Part shown: positions 31,338-40,714 of the stretch, in pieces
How the letters are laid out: every line of letters begins with the position of its first letter
How positions within the stretch are numbered: the stretch's first letter is position 1
Assembly (NCBI GenBank): GCA_017937655.1
Contig: JAGBDE010000016.1
Coordinates: forward strand, 1-62,674
Length of the DNA: 62,674 nt
Source of the DNA: Clostridia bacterium
GTDB taxonomy: Bacteria; Bacillota; Clostridia; Christensenellales; Aristaeellaceae
Direction of reading: 5' to 3'
Made by a program: the position numbers and the translations under genes
Notes under the pieces: generated by a model
Told to the model about the DNA's origin: nothing
The model's input: only the letters and a program-made list of their open reading frames with translations
Database searches by the model: none

Positions 31338-31889
31338 TTACGGAAATACAATGGAGCGGCCGTTGACCAGGTCGTCCAGAACCTTTTCCACCATTTCATC
31401 AGAAAGGGTGAGGTAACCGGTGGCAAACATGGTGGCCATTCCGTGGATAAACATCCAAAAATTGATGTACACGCCCTGGGCCTGCTTCTGCTCCACGTTC
31501 ATTTCCCGGCCGAAGTTTTCGGCCTTCTCGCAGGCGCTGGCAATGGCAAAATTGGAGCTTTCCTCGCAGCGCTTGCGCATGAACAGCATGCGGAACAGGT
31601 TGGGCTCGTTCCGGGCCATGCGGAGGTACACCCGCCCGGCAGCCTTCAGAGGGTTTTCCTCCTGGGCCTGCGCTTCCTGGGTTTCCTGCTCAAAGCGGTT
31701 CAGAGTGTAATGAAAAACTTCCTTTTTGATGTCCTCCATGCAGGAGAATTCACGGAACAAAGGCTGGGTGGAGCAGCCGATCTGCGCCGCCACGGAGCGC
31801 GCATTCACCGCGTCCAGGCCCTTCTCCCGGGCGACCTCATAAGCCGCTTTTACAACATCGTCCTTTGCGAAACGAATCTTGGGGGGCAT
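31338..31889 (-). CDS. TetR/AcrR-family transcriptional regulator
   Basis: The 183-residue product has an N-terminal TetR helix-turn-helix (VVKAAYEVAREKGLDAVNARSVAAQIGCSTQPLFREF, about 11-47) and a C-terminal all-helical ligand domain with a WMF-containing helix near residues 150-155. It lies immediately upstream of GH5 in the same direction. It would act as a repressor released by a small ligand; the GH5 operon and its own promoter are natural targets. AGGTGAAAAT precedes the start. Confidence 0.88.
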   Translation of the reverse strand: MPPKIRFAKDDVVKAAYEVAREKGLDAVNARSVAAQIGCSTQPLFREFSCMEDIKKEVFHYTLNRFEQETQEAQAQEENPLKAAGRVYLRMARNEPNLFRMLFMRKRCEESSNFAIASACEKAENFGREMNVEQKQAQGVYINFWMFIHGMATMFATGYLTLSDEMVEKVLDDLVNGRSIVFP

Positions 31890-31897
31890 ATTTTCAC

Positions 31898-31925
31898 CTC
31901 GTTGTGTAACAATAGTGTTTTATAT
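31898..31925. promoter_or_regulatory. Possible TetR operator
   Basis: Between the TetR -10 and start codon, AACA-atag-TGTT (about 31908-31919) is a short inverted repeat in the position expected for an autoregulatory operator. Arms are only 4 bp, so weak. Confidence 0.3.
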
Positions 31926-31932
31926 CCCCTTT

Positions 31933-31962
31933 ATTATAATTCGTTTATATATAGGATGTCAA
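31933..31962 (-). promoter_or_regulatory. Promoter of the TetR-GH5 transcript
   Basis: Minus-strand TTGACA (31957-31962), 18 bases, TATAAT (31933-31938): both hexamers perfect. Confidence 0.8.
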
Positions 31963-32000
31963 TGATTTTCGAAAGTTTTCCGAAAAATCCAGAAACTGTC

Positions 32001-33011
32001 TTAATCAATGCGGCGGATGCTTTCGCCGATGATCAGGCTTCCGGGCACGGTAATGTGCCGGAAATGGGTCTCCTGGGGGTTTTCGATGGCGTTCAGCAGC
32101 ATCTGGGCCGCCTCCTGGCCAATCATCTCGCTGTTCTGGCGGAAGGTGGTCAGCCGGGGCAGGAACATATCGGCCAGGCGGGTGCCGTCGTAGCCGGCCA
32201 CGCTGATCTCCGGCGGAATGGGCGAGCCCTCCCGCTCCAGAATGTTCCGGGTGCCGATGCAGCAATAATCGTCCTGATACAGGATGCAGGTGGGCCGGTT
32301 TTCCAGCCGGAGCAGCTCCCGGGTGGCCTGGGCTGCGCTTTCCATGTTGTGGTAGATGGCGGGCTTCAGGTACTCCGGGGGGATGTCCAGCGAAAGCTCT
32401 TCGCAGGCGGCGCAGAAGCTCTTCAGGCGGCCCTGGGTGACGGGGGTGTCCTCGCCGTGAATGAAGGCGATGCGCCGGTGGCCCATGCTGTAAGCATAGC
32501 GAACCAGCTCCCGGGTGCCTTGCAGGTTATCGGAAAGCACGGCGCTGCGGCCCGGGAAGGTATGGTCGATGGACACCAGCGGAATGCGGCTGGAAAGCAG
32601 GCCCTGGACGTCGCTCTCGCCAAAGCCTGCGCTCATCACGATCAGGCCGTCATAGCCCCGGTGGATGCAGTAATTCAGCAGCCGATCCGTCTCGCCCAGC
32701 TTCTGGGCGTTGATGGGCGTGATGTCATAGCCCTTCTCCTCGGTAATGGACTGAATGCCAGCCGCAATCTGGGAGAAGAAATCGTGGGTCCATACGTTTT
32801 CATTTTTCAGAAACATGATCAGGCCTATGGTGCGGGAACGGTGGGTTTTCAGCGTTCTGGCCGCAGCATTGGGCATATAACCCATCTCAGCCGCCACCGC
32901 GCGGATGTGCCGTGCGGTTTCCTGGCTGATGTCCGGCATGCCGTTCAGCGCCTTGCTGACGGTAGCAACGGAACAACCGCAGCGTGCGGAAATATCCTTC
33001 AAAGTAACCAT
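32001..33011 (-). CDS. LacI-family transcriptional regulator
   Basis: The 336-residue protein begins with a LacI helix-turn-helix (MVTLKDISARCGCSVATVSKALNG), then the hinge helix (MPNAAARTLKTHRSRTIGLIM) and a sugar-binding-protein-like core (SADIPLVSIDHTF-type strand, MGHRRIAFIHGE, CILYQDDYCCIGT, VAGYDGTRLADMF). Such proteins sense sugars and repress carbohydrate genes. A palindrome sits on its own promoter, so it most likely regulates itself, and probably the nearby glycan genes. The ligand is unknown. Confidence 0.92.
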   Translation of the reverse strand: MVTLKDISARCGCSVATVSKALNGMPDISQETARHIRAVAAEMGYMPNAAARTLKTHRSRTIGLIMFLKNENVWTHDFFSQIAAGIQSITEEKGYDITPINAQKLGETDRLLNYCIHRGYDGLIVMSAGFGESDVQGLLSSRIPLVSIDHTFPGRSAVLSDNLQGTRELVRYAYSMGHRRIAFIHGEDTPVTQGRLKSFCAACEELSLDIPPEYLKPAIYHNMESAAQATRELLRLENRPTCILYQDDYCCIGTRNILEREGSPIPPEISVAGYDGTRLADMFLPRLTTFRQNSEMIGQEAAQMLLNAIENPQETHFRHITVPGSLIIGESIRRID

Positions 33012-33032
33012 ATAAACACCCTTTGACAGATT

Positions 33033-33048
33033 TCTTAATCGTTTAAGA
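33033..33048. promoter_or_regulatory. LacI-type operator at the lacI-like gene
   Basis: TCTTAA-tcgt-TTAAGA: perfect 6-bp arms around a CG centre, directly downstream of the -10. This is the classic layout of a LacI-family autoregulatory operator. Confidence 0.7.
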
Positions 33049-33049
33049 T

Positions 33050-33079
33050 ATTATAGCGTTTTTGATCGCCATCTGTCAA
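33050..33079 (-). promoter_or_regulatory. Promoter of the LacI-family gene
   Basis: Minus-strand TTGACA (33074-33079), 18 bases, TATAAT (33050-33055): both hexamers perfect. Confidence 0.8.
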
Positions 33080-33110
33080 TAGATGAATAGAATTCTCTTT
33101 ATGTTATTTT

Positions 33111-34502
33111 TTATCCAAGGATTTCCGGGAACAGGGAAACCACCATCACCGCCACAATGATCACAGGCAGCACCCAGGTCATGTACACACGCATAAATGC
33201 GGGCAGCTTGGGGCCTTTATCGCCGGTATTGATTTCCGCAAAATAGTTCTTCCAGCCCCAGCCGTAGCGGGCGGTGCAGAACAGCACGTACATCAGGCTG
33301 CCGATGGGCAGCAGCAGGTTGGAGACCGTATAATCCTCCAGATCCATGAATCCCTTTCCGAAAACGGTTACGTCGCTCCAGATGTTCAGGCTGAACACAC
33401 AGGGCAGGCTGAGGGCCATCATCAGGCCCACGTTGATCAGGGCGATGGCCCGCCGGCTGAGCTTGGTGGTCTCCAGCCAGAAGGACATCAGGTTCTCAAA
33501 CACCGCAATGACCGTGGAGGCAGCGGCAAAGATCATAAACAGGAAAAACAGGCAGCCCACGATCTGTCCGCCGGGCATATTGTTGAAAATGCTGCTCAGC
33601 GTGGTGAACAGGAAGACGGCGCCCACGGAGCCCGCATCGGCGGTGACGCCATTGTTGAAGGTAAAGCAGGCCGGGAAGATGATCAGGCCGGCGGTCAGCG
33701 CCACGAAGGTATCCAGGCTGATGATGGTGATGCTCTCGCCCAGCAGGCGGCGTTCCTTGCCGATATAACTGCCAAAAATGGCGATGGAGCCGATGCCCAC
33801 GCTCAGGGTGAAGAAGGCCTGGCCCATAGCGGAGGAAACCACCTTGCCCACGCCGTTTTCCACCATTTTGCCAAAATCGGGGATGAGGTAGAACTTGAGG
33901 CCCTCCGCCGCCTTATCCAGGGTGCAGGAGTAAACCGCCAGGCCGATCATCAGCACCAGCAGCGCTACCATCATGCCCTTGGTCACCTTCTCCACGCCCT
34001 TTTGCAGGCCCAGGGAGCAGATGCCAAAGCAGCAGATGATTACGCCGAAGGTAGCGGCCAGCAGCACCGGCAGGTTGCCCGTCAGGTCGCCAAAAACCTG
34101 GGCCAGCTCCTGGGCGGTGGAGTACTGCAGGATGGAGCCGCTCAGGTATTTGAACAGGTAGATGACCATCCAGCCGGAAATGGTGGTGTAGAACATCATC
34201 AGCAGGTAATTGCCGGCGATGCCCACGTATTTCATCCAGTGCCACTTCTGGCCCGGCTTTTCCAGCACGTCAAAGGAGGAGGCAATGCTGCGGCGGCTGG
34301 CCCGGCCCACGGAAAGCTCGCAGGTCATGACGGGCAGGCCCAGCAGCAGCAAAAACAGAATGTAGATCAGCACAAAGGCCGCGCCGCCGTACTGGCCGGT
34401 AGCAATGGGAAAACGGTATACATTTCCCAGGCCGATGGCGCAGCCTGCGGAAATCAGAATAAATCCAAGACGGGAGGAAAATTGCTCGCGTTTCTGTTCC
34501 AT
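33111..34502 (-). CDS. Sodium-dependent transporter of the NSS/SNF family
   Basis: A 463-residue membrane protein of the LeuT fold. The signature SRLGFILISAGCAIGLGNVYRFPIATGQYGG (about 9-40) holds the unwound TM1 with the sodium and substrate sites. About eleven to twelve spans follow, and the motif LSVGIGSIAIFGSYIGKERRLL corresponds to TM6. NSS carriers import amino acids with sodium. I place the start at the ATG (34502) since AGGTGAAG directly precedes it; a GTG at 34511 lies inside that ribosome site. It follows the DUF3795 gene by 18 bases, one operon. Confidence 0.9.
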   Translation of the reverse strand: MEQKREQFSSRLGFILISAGCAIGLGNVYRFPIATGQYGGAAFVLIYILFLLLLGLPVMTCELSVGRASRRSIASSFDVLEKPGQKWHWMKYVGIAGNYLLMMFYTTISGWMVIYLFKYLSGSILQYSTAQELAQVFGDLTGNLPVLLAATFGVIICCFGICSLGLQKGVEKVTKGMMVALLVLMIGLAVYSCTLDKAAEGLKFYLIPDFGKMVENGVGKVVSSAMGQAFFTLSVGIGSIAIFGSYIGKERRLLGESITIISLDTFVALTAGLIIFPACFTFNNGVTADAGSVGAVFLFTTLSSIFNNMPGGQIVGCLFFLFMIFAAASTVIAVFENLMSFWLETTKLSRRAIALINVGLMMALSLPCVFSLNIWSDVTVFGKGFMDLEDYTVSNLLLPIGSLMYVLFCTARYGWGWKNYFAEINTGDKGPKLPAFMRVYMTWVLPVIIVAVMVVSLFPEILG

Positions 34503-34520
34503 GTTCTTCACCTGTTTTTG

Positions 34521-35024
34521 TTATTTGTTCTCAGCTTCTTTCCGGAAGCTGCTGTAGTGGGACTGGTCTTTCTTTTCCAAATAATAAGCCTCCGGGCCAA
34601 TTTCCCGGATGCGTTCCGTGCCCCGTTTCCAGTCATTCAAAATGATGGGATCCAGCTTGCCGAAAAACGCTTCCGTCTTTTGGCAGGGAAAGTCCGGGCA
34701 CTCGGCGCAGAACTCCCGGCCCGTTTCCCGCACGCAGGAAAGCACCGTACAGCCTTCGATGCAGCCATGCCCTTCCGGGTTTTCCCGGCAGCCGGGGCAG
34801 GGCCGGACGGTGTACTTTTCCAGCCTGGCCAGGTGCCCCTTGACCATCTGGCGATATTCCTGGTTGTCCGGCGGAACCCGGGCGTCCAGAAAGTCGTAGT
34901 ATCCATCAAAATAACGCAAAAGCTTTTCTGCCGTCTGGCAGATGGCTCCATCGCAAAGCGCCGGGCAGGTATGGCACATCAGCGAGCAGGGCGCCACCGC
35001 GTGCAAAAGCTCTTCATGAGTCAT
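34521..35024 (-). CDS. Cys-rich DUF3795-like protein
   Basis: A 167-residue soluble protein with an array of Cys: CSLMCHTCPALC near the start (about 13-24), then PCPGC, HGCIEGCTVLSCV and FCAECPDFPC (about 70-115). This series of CxxC-like motifs fits the DUF3795 family of probable zinc- or cluster-binding proteins. Start chosen at MTHEEL after AAAGGACG. The gene is first in an operon with the NSS carrier. Function unknown. Confidence 0.7.
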   Translation of the reverse strand: MTHEELLHAVAPCSLMCHTCPALCDGAICQTAEKLLRYFDGYYDFLDARVPPDNQEYRQMVKGHLARLEKYTVRPCPGCRENPEGHGCIEGCTVLSCVRETGREFCAECPDFPCQKTEAFFGKLDPIILNDWKRGTERIREIGPEAYYLEKKDQSHYSSFRKEAENK

Positions 35025-35067
35025 GAAATTCGTCCTTTCGGGGGTGTATTTCATTGCATATGAAATC

Positions 35068-35096
35068 AGTATAAGCCTTTTCAGGCTTTTTTTCAA
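35068..35096 (-). promoter_or_regulatory. Promoter of the DUF3795-NSS operon with an inverted repeat in its spacer
   Basis: Minus-strand TTGAAA (35091-35096), 17 bases, TATACT (35068-35073). The spacer contains AAGCC-ttttca-GGCTT (35074-35089), a possible operator for a DNA-distorting regulator. Confidence 0.6.
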
Positions 35097-35199
35097 TGAG
35101 TTTCTTTCACAAAGAAGGAAAAACCGCCCCGGGCAACGTATATACAAAAAGAAAGCCGCTCACCGCAGCGCGCCGATACACCCGAAGGAGGCCGATTGC

Positions 35200-36204
35200 A
35201 TGACCATCCGTCAGCAGCTGGAACAGGAGGAAATGACCCGGCTGTCCCCTTATGCCGCCAAGGCTTGCCAGAGCGCAGGCCGGGAACACCCCATTTCTGA
35301 CGACGAGCTCCGCACCTGCTTTCAGCGGGATCGGGACCGCATCATCCACTGCAAAAGCTTCCGACGGCTGAAGTTCAAGACCCAGGTGTTTCTCTCTCCC
35401 GTGGGCGACCATTATCGCACCCGGCTGACCCACACCCTGGAGGTTTCCCAGGTGGCGCGGACGCTGGCACGGTGCCTCCGCCTCAACGAGGACCTGACCG
35501 AAGCCATCGCTCTGGGCCACGATCTGGGCCATACGCCCTTTGGACACATCGGCGAAAACGCCCTGAAGCGGCTGCTTCCCGGCGGCTTCCACCACAACCG
35601 GCAAAGCCTGCGCATGGTGGAACGGCTGGAGCGGGATGGCCAGGGCCTGAACCTTTGCAAAGAGACCCGGGACGGCATCCTCTGCCATTCCGGCGAAAAG
35701 ACCCCCTCCACCCTGGAGGGCTGGTGCGTCCGCCGGGCCGACCGCATCGCCTACATCAGCCATGACATCGACGATGCCATCCGGGGCGGTATCCTCAAGG
35801 AATACGAGCTTCCCCGCAGCTGCGTGACCGTGCTTGGCAAAAACCACGGCGAGCGCATCAACACCATGATCTCCGACGTGGTCAACGCCAGCATGGACAA
35901 GAACGAGATCACCATGTCCCCCGAGGTCAGCGACGCCGCCGAGACCCTGCGTGACTTCCTCTTCGAGCACGTCTACATGGATGACTGGCGCAAAAAGGAG
36001 GAGGAACGCTGCGGCTACGTGGTCAGCGCCCTGTTTGACCACTACATGAGCCACCCGGAGCAGCTGCCCGGCGAATACCTGGAAATCAACTACCTGGAAG
36101 GCACAGAGCAGGCCGTTTGCGATTTTATTGCCGGCATGACGGACCGCTATGCCACGGTTGCCTTTCAGCAGCTTTTCGTGCCAAAAGCTTTCTCCAAATA
36201 CTGA
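35200..36204 (+). CDS. dgt: dGTP triphosphohydrolase-like HD-domain protein
   Basis: The 334-residue product carries the HD metal site of the dGTPase family: RTRLTHTLEVSQVAR, ALGHDLGHTPFGHIGE, and YISHDIDDAIR. These enzymes cleave dNTPs to nucleoside and tripolyphosphate and help control nucleotide pools. It is shorter than Escherichia coli Dgt (505) but normal for the Firmicutes type (about 330-450), and starts at the ATG after GAAGGAGGC; upstream in-frame sequence is non-coding leader. The dgt-dnaG-rpoD order is a frequent Clostridia arrangement. Confidence 0.92.
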   Translation: MTIRQQLEQEEMTRLSPYAAKACQSAGREHPISDDELRTCFQRDRDRIIHCKSFRRLKFKTQVFLSPVGDHYRTRLTHTLEVSQVARTLARCLRLNEDLTEAIALGHDLGHTPFGHIGENALKRLLPGGFHHNRQSLRMVERLERDGQGLNLCKETRDGILCHSGEKTPSTLEGWCVRRADRIAYISHDIDDAIRGGILKEYELPRSCVTVLGKNHGERINTMISDVVNASMDKNEITMSPEVSDAAETLRDFLFEHVYMDDWRKKEEERCGYVVSALFDHYMSHPEQLPGEYLEINYLEGTEQAVCDFIAGMTDRYATVAFQQLFVPKAFSKY

Positions 36205-36283
36205 CCAAATGTCGGTTTTTGTAGAATCCTTGGCAGGAAACCCCGCCACCGTGGCGAATTGTTAGGAGTGGGTGAAGGAAACC

Positions 36284-38017
36284 ATGGCCGGAAGATTCCC
36301 AAACCAATGGCTGGATGAATTGCGCCAGCGGGCCGACATCGTATCGGTGATCGGTTCGTATGTGCAGCTGAAAAAAAACGGGCATAGATATTCAGGTCTG
36401 TGCCCGTTTCATAACGAGACCGCCCCTTCCTTTTCCGTGGACAGCCAGAAGCAGTTCTACTATTGCTTTGGCTGCAAGGCCAGCGGCAGCGTGATCCAGT
36501 TCATCATGGACATTGAGCATCTTACCTTCCCGGAAGCGGTGGAGTACCTGGCCAACCAGCTTCATCTTCCCCTGCCGGAAATGCAAAACGACCCTGCCTA
36601 CGAAAAACGCCGTTCGCTCAAAGAGCGCATCTATCTGGCCAACAAGGCAGCAGCAAGATTGTATCATCAGTATTTGTGGCAGGCAGAGGGAGCGGAAATC
36701 CTTCAATACCTCAAAAAGCGCGGACTTTCCGACGGCGTGATCCGCCGTTTTGGAATCGGTGCGGCTCCCGGGAGGCCGGACGTCGGCAAAAAGCTGATGG
36801 ACGAAGGCTTCACCAAAGAGGAGCTCCTTTCCGCTGGACTGATGATGGAGCGGGAAGGCCGCGCCTTCGACATGTTCCGCAACCGGGCCATGTTCCCCAT
36901 CATCGACGCTTACGGCAACGTGCTCGGCTTTGGTGGCCGGGCCATGGGCGACGCCATGCCCAAGTACCTCAACACATCGGACACCCCGGCCTTCAATAAG
37001 CGTTATAACGTTTTTGCAGCCAATCTGCTGCGCAAGGCAAGAGGGCTCACGAGGGTCATTCTGGTGGAAGGGTACATGGACGTGGTGGCGCTGAGTCAAT
37101 ACGGCGTGGAAGGCGTTGCCGCCACGCTGGGTACCGCCCTCACCCCGGAGCAGGCACGGCTGCTTAGCCGCTATGCCCCGGAGGTGCACATCGCCTACGA
37201 TGGCGACAAAGCCGGTCAGAAGGCCATTCTGAAGGGTTTGGATATTCTGGAGGAAGCCAACGTACCTGCCAAGGTGCTGGACTTCCCCGGAGGTCTTGAC
37301 CCGGACGAGTTCATCCGTCAGGAAGGATTGGAGGCTTTCCAGGCTTTGAAACCTATTTCCGGCGTATACTATCGTATGCTCAGGGAAAAGGAAAAGCATG
37401 ACATGTCCACCGAAGAAGGCCGCACCGCCTACGCCAAGGCCTGCGCCACCTTCCTGCAAAAGGTGAAGGAACCGGTGGATCTGGAAAACTACCTCAAGCG
37501 CCTCAGCCTGGAAACCGGCTTTGACCGGGAAGTACTCCTGCAGCAGGTGGGCATCACGCCCTCAAGACCCGTCACCACCGCCCCCAAGCGGGATTCTTTC
37601 CGGCAAAAAGCCCGGGAAGCCTCCGGTGTGGACTGGACGGGCCGCACGCTGCTGGCGGTACTGGCCACCGGCAAACTGCCCAAGGACAGCGTATCCCCCG
37701 AGGATTTCGATGACCCCACCCTCCGCAGCCTGTGCCAGGATCTCCTGGCCGGGGAAAGCCCTGCCGCCCTCATGGAACGGCAGCCGGACGAGCGGGGCCG
37801 CGCCGCCATTGGCGACATCCTCAGCATCAACACGGACATGGACGACGACGGCCTGATGCAGATGGCAAAGGACTGCCTGAAAAAACTGCGCCGCGCCCGG
37901 CTGGAAAATGAGCTGGACAAGCTGCAAACGTCCCTGCCCAACCTGCTGCCGGAAGATCAGCCAAAAGCCATGCAGCGGGCCCTGGAATTGACCCGTTTAC
38001 TAAGCGAACAAAAGTAG
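36284..38017 (+). CDS. dnaG: DNA primase
   Basis: The 577-residue primase synthesises RNA primers for lagging-strand DNA. N-terminal CHC2 zinc domain: CPFHNETAPSFSV...YYCFGC (about 39-65). Toprim catalytic core: RVILVEGYMDVVALSQYG with DGDKAGQKA and DPDEFI (about 255-350). The C-terminal helical part binds DnaB helicase. The ATG at 36284 aligns with the usual M..FP..W start; a GTG at 36272 is an alternative, but it sits too close to the GGAG site. The gene lies between dgt and rpoD. Confidence 0.95.
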   Translation: MAGRFPNQWLDELRQRADIVSVIGSYVQLKKNGHRYSGLCPFHNETAPSFSVDSQKQFYYCFGCKASGSVIQFIMDIEHLTFPEAVEYLANQLHLPLPEMQNDPAYEKRRSLKERIYLANKAAARLYHQYLWQAEGAEILQYLKKRGLSDGVIRRFGIGAAPGRPDVGKKLMDEGFTKEELLSAGLMMEREGRAFDMFRNRAMFPIIDAYGNVLGFGGRAMGDAMPKYLNTSDTPAFNKRYNVFAANLLRKARGLTRVILVEGYMDVVALSQYGVEGVAATLGTALTPEQARLLSRYAPEVHIAYDGDKAGQKAILKGLDILEEANVPAKVLDFPGGLDPDEFIRQEGLEAFQALKPISGVYYRMLREKEKHDMSTEEGRTAYAKACATFLQKVKEPVDLENYLKRLSLETGFDREVLLQQVGITPSRPVTTAPKRDSFRQKAREASGVDWTGRTLLAVLATGKLPKDSVSPEDFDDPTLRSLCQDLLAGESPAALMERQPDERGRAAIGDILSINTDMDDDGLMQMAKDCLKKLRRARLENELDKLQTSLPNLLPEDQPKAMQRALELTRLLSEQK

Positions 38018-38050
38018 TTTCCCCCCTCTGTACATAAAGGAGTGATACAG

Positions 38051-39136
38051 TTGAGTGAGAATCCCTCCCGTGAAGCGGCCAAAGTGAAGCTCAACGAATT
38101 GTTTGAAGAAGCAAAGTCCAAGGGAACCATCACCAAGGACGAGGTTGCCAATCACCTGATGGAGCTGGAAATTGACGCCGAGCAGATTGCCAAGGTTTAC
38201 GAAACCCTGGAAAGCCTGGGCGTGGACGTGGTCAACGAATTCGACCCCGTGCCCCAGGAAGAGCTGGTCGAGCCGGAGCAGATTGACCTGAGCGTTCCCG
38301 AAGGCATCAGCGTGGACGACCCTGTCCGCATGTACCTGAAGGAAATCGGCAAGGTTCCCCTGCTCAGCGCCGAGGAAGAGATCGAGATTGCCCAGCGGAT
38401 GGAGCAGGGCGACGAAGAGGCCAAGCAGAAGCTGACCGAGTCCAACCTCCGTCTGGTGGTTTCCATTGCCAAGCGCTATGTGGGCCGCGGCATGCTGTTT
38501 TTGGACCTGATCCAGGAAGGCAACCTGGGCCTGATCAAGGCTGTGGACAAGTTCGACTACCGCAAGGGTTACAAGTTCTCCACCTACGCCACCTGGTGGA
38601 TCCGGCAGGCCATCACCCGCGCCATCGCGGACCAGGCCCGTACCATCCGCATCCCCGTGCATATGGTGGAAACCATCAACAAGCTGATCCGCGTTTCCCG
38701 CCAGCTTCTGCAGGAATACGGCCGCGAGCCCACTCCTGAGGAAATTGCCAAGGTGATGAACATCTCCGAGGGCAAGGTGCGGGAAATCATCAAGATCGCC
38801 CAGGAGCCCGTCTCCCTGGAGACCCCCATCGGCGAGGAAGAGGACAGCCATCTGGGCGACTTCATCCCCGACGATGACGCCCCCGCTCCCGCGGAAGTAG
38901 CCAGCTTCACCCTGATGAAGGAACAGCTGCTGGACGTGCTGGACACCCTCACCCCCCGCGAGGAAAAGGTGCTGCGTCTCCGCTTTGGTCTGGACGACGG
39001 CCACCAGCGTACCCTGGAAGAAGTGGGCCGGGTGTTCAAGGTCACCCGTGAACGCATCCGCCAGATCGAGGCCAAGGCCCTGCGCAAGCTGCGCCATCCC
39101 AGCCGCTCCAAGAAGCTGCGGGACTATCTGGACTGA
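38051..39136 (+). CDS. rpoD: Housekeeping sigma factor (sigma-70 / sigma-A)
   Basis: The 361-residue product directs RNA polymerase to housekeeping promoters. It has region 1.1 at the N-terminus, region 1.2/2 with [43 protein letters not shown] (2.3-2.4), region 3 ([21 protein letters not shown]) and region 4 with [18 protein letters not shown] and [19 protein letters not shown]. The TTG at 38051 follows AAAGGAG by 8 bases; the GTG at 38042 overlaps that site and is less likely. The stop overlaps the trmK start (ATG at 39136). Confidence 0.97.
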   Translation: MSENPSREAAKVKLNELFEEAKSKGTITKDEVANHLMELEIDAEQIAKVYETLESLGVDVVNEFDPVPQEELVEPEQIDLSVPEGISVDDPVRMYLKEIGKVPLLSAEEEIEIAQRMEQGDEEAKQKLTESNLRLVVSIAKRYVGRGMLFLDLIQEGNLGLIKAVDKFDYRKGYKFSTYATWWIRQAITRAIADQARTIRIPVHMVETINKLIRVSRQLLQEYGREPTPEEIAKVMNISEGKVREIIKIAQEPVSLETPIGEEEDSHLGDFIPDDDAPAPAEVASFTLMKEQLLDVLDTLTPREEKVLRLRFGLDDGHQRTLEEVGRVFKVTRERIRQIEAKALRKLRHPSRSKKLRDYLD

Positions 39137-39867
39137 TGATGAACACTCCCTTTCCCAAGCTGGATAACCGGCTGAAACAGGCCCTTCTGCTGGCCGACCC
39201 CGGCAAGACCGCGGCGGACATCGGCGCGGATCACGGGCAGCTCAGCGCGGCGCTTCTCATGAGCGGCTACGCGGAGCATGTGCTGGTTTCCGATATCAGC
39301 GAGCCTTCCCTGAACAAGGCCCGCACCGCCCTTGGCAATCTGGGCATCTACGACAAGGCCACCTTTGCTGTGGCGGATGGTCTGGACGCGCTGAAGGCCC
39401 TCAGGGGCACCCCGGCGGACAACATCTTCATCCTGGGCATGGGCGGCATGACCCTCAGCCAGATCCTGGAAAAAGGCGCCCACCGCCTTCAGGGGGCCGC
39501 GCTGATCCTGGGCGCCCAGACCGATCTCCCTCTTTTGCGGGAAACGCTGCAAAACATCGGCTACCGCATCCGCAAGGAGATTGTGGTGGAGGAAAACCGC
39601 CGCTATTACATCCTGATGCAATGCACCCCGGCTCACCCTGACGAGCCCACGTACACCCGGCAGGAATTACTGCTGGGTCCCGTGCTTTTACAGGAATATC
39701 CGCCCCTGTGGCCGGCCATTCTCAACCGCCGCAGGCAAATGCTGGAAACCGCCGTCACCTCCATGCAGAAGGCCACGTCCGACAAGCGTGCCGCCCAGCT
39801 GCCGGAGTTTGAAGAGGAACTTTCCTACGTAAACGGTGCGCTTTCCCACTACTCCACCCAAGGCTGA
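39136..39867 (+). CDS. trmK: tRNA (adenine(22)-N1)-methyltransferase
   Basis: A 243-residue Rossmann-fold methyltransferase of the TrmK family, which methylates N1 of A22 in Gram-positive tRNAs. Visible are the AdoMet motif TAADIGADHGQLSAALL, VSDISEPSLNKARTAL, the catalytic-loop FILGMGGMTLSQIL and the C-terminal helical extension. The start overlaps the rpoD stop by one base; the second ATG at 39139 is also possible. The gene order rpoD-trmK-Nif3-like is the classical Firmicutes arrangement. Confidence 0.92.
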   Translation: MMNTPFPKLDNRLKQALLLADPGKTAADIGADHGQLSAALLMSGYAEHVLVSDISEPSLNKARTALGNLGIYDKATFAVADGLDALKALRGTPADNIFILGMGGMTLSQILEKGAHRLQGAALILGAQTDLPLLRETLQNIGYRIRKEIVVEENRRYYILMQCTPAHPDEPTYTRQELLLGPVLLQEYPPLWPAILNRRRQMLETAVTSMQKATSDKRAAQLPEFEEELSYVNGALSHYSTQG

Positions 39868-39880
39868 AAGGAGCAACCAA

Positions 39881-40654
39881 ATGCCCACCATTCAGGATAT
39901 CTACAGCTGGCTGGACGGGCTGGCTCCCTTTGCCACCGCCGAGGGCTTTGACAACGTGGGCCTTCTTCTGGGCGATAAAACCCGGGAAGTCCGCAAGGTG
40001 TTTTTCTGCCTGGACGCTAATCTGACCAATGTGGAAGAAGCCATCCGCTTTGGGGCGGAACTGATCGTCACCCATCACCCCCTCATTTTCCGGCCCCTTC
40101 GCCGCATAGACTATACCACCCCCGCCGGACAGGCCCTTTGCAAAATGGTCGCCGCGGGCATGGGCCTCATCTCCGCCCACACCAACTGGGACAGGGCTCC
40201 CGGCGGCGTCAGCGACGCCTTGGCGGAGAAGCTGGAATTGTCGGGCGTCGTCCCCCTGGATGATTTTGCCCGCATGGGCTATCTGCCCCGGCCCATGACC
40301 GCCGATGAACTGCGGGCCCACATCGCGGCCAAGCTGGACATGCAGCCCCGCATGTTCTGCGCATCCGACGCCCCCCTCCGCAAGGTGGCGGTGGCCGGCG
40401 GCTCTTACGGCGAGGGCGCGGCTTTGGCCTATGAGCAGGGCGCGGATGCCTACATCACCGGCGAGATTGGCTATCATGAAATCCTTGACCTGAACGGTCT
40501 GGGCCTGACCCTGTATCAGGCCGGGCATTTTGCCACCGAGCGGCCGGGAATCGCCGCGCTTTATCAGCGTTTTTTGAAAGACGCCGCCGCTGCCGGCTGG
40601 CAGACGGAAGCCCGTCTTTTTACTCCGGCCCCCTTTGCCGGAACCCCCGTCTGA
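39881..40654 (+). CDS. Nif3-like dinuclear metal-centre protein (YqfO type)
   Basis: The 257-residue protein belongs to the Nif3/YqfO family, often annotated as GTP cyclohydrolase I type 2 although the activity is not proved for most members. Metal ligands sit in ELIVTHHPLIF (about 60-72), TNWDRAPGG and YQAGHFATERPG near the C-terminus. It starts at the ATG after AAAGGAGC, 13 bases behind trmK. It is shorter than versions carrying an inserted PII-like domain, so it is the simple form. Confidence 0.9.
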   Translation: MPTIQDIYSWLDGLAPFATAEGFDNVGLLLGDKTREVRKVFFCLDANLTNVEEAIRFGAELIVTHHPLIFRPLRRIDYTTPAGQALCKMVAAGMGLISAHTNWDRAPGGVSDALAEKLELSGVVPLDDFARMGYLPRPMTADELRAHIAAKLDMQPRMFCASDAPLRKVAVAGGSYGEGAALAYEQGADAYITGEIGYHEILDLNGLGLTLYQAGHFATERPGIAALYQRFLKDAAAAGWQTEARLFTPAPFAGTPV

Positions 40655-40714
40655 GGATTTTTTCTCCTCGTGTTTCCCCTTTCCCCCTTCGACCTACCTA
40701 AGGAGGTACTTTTC

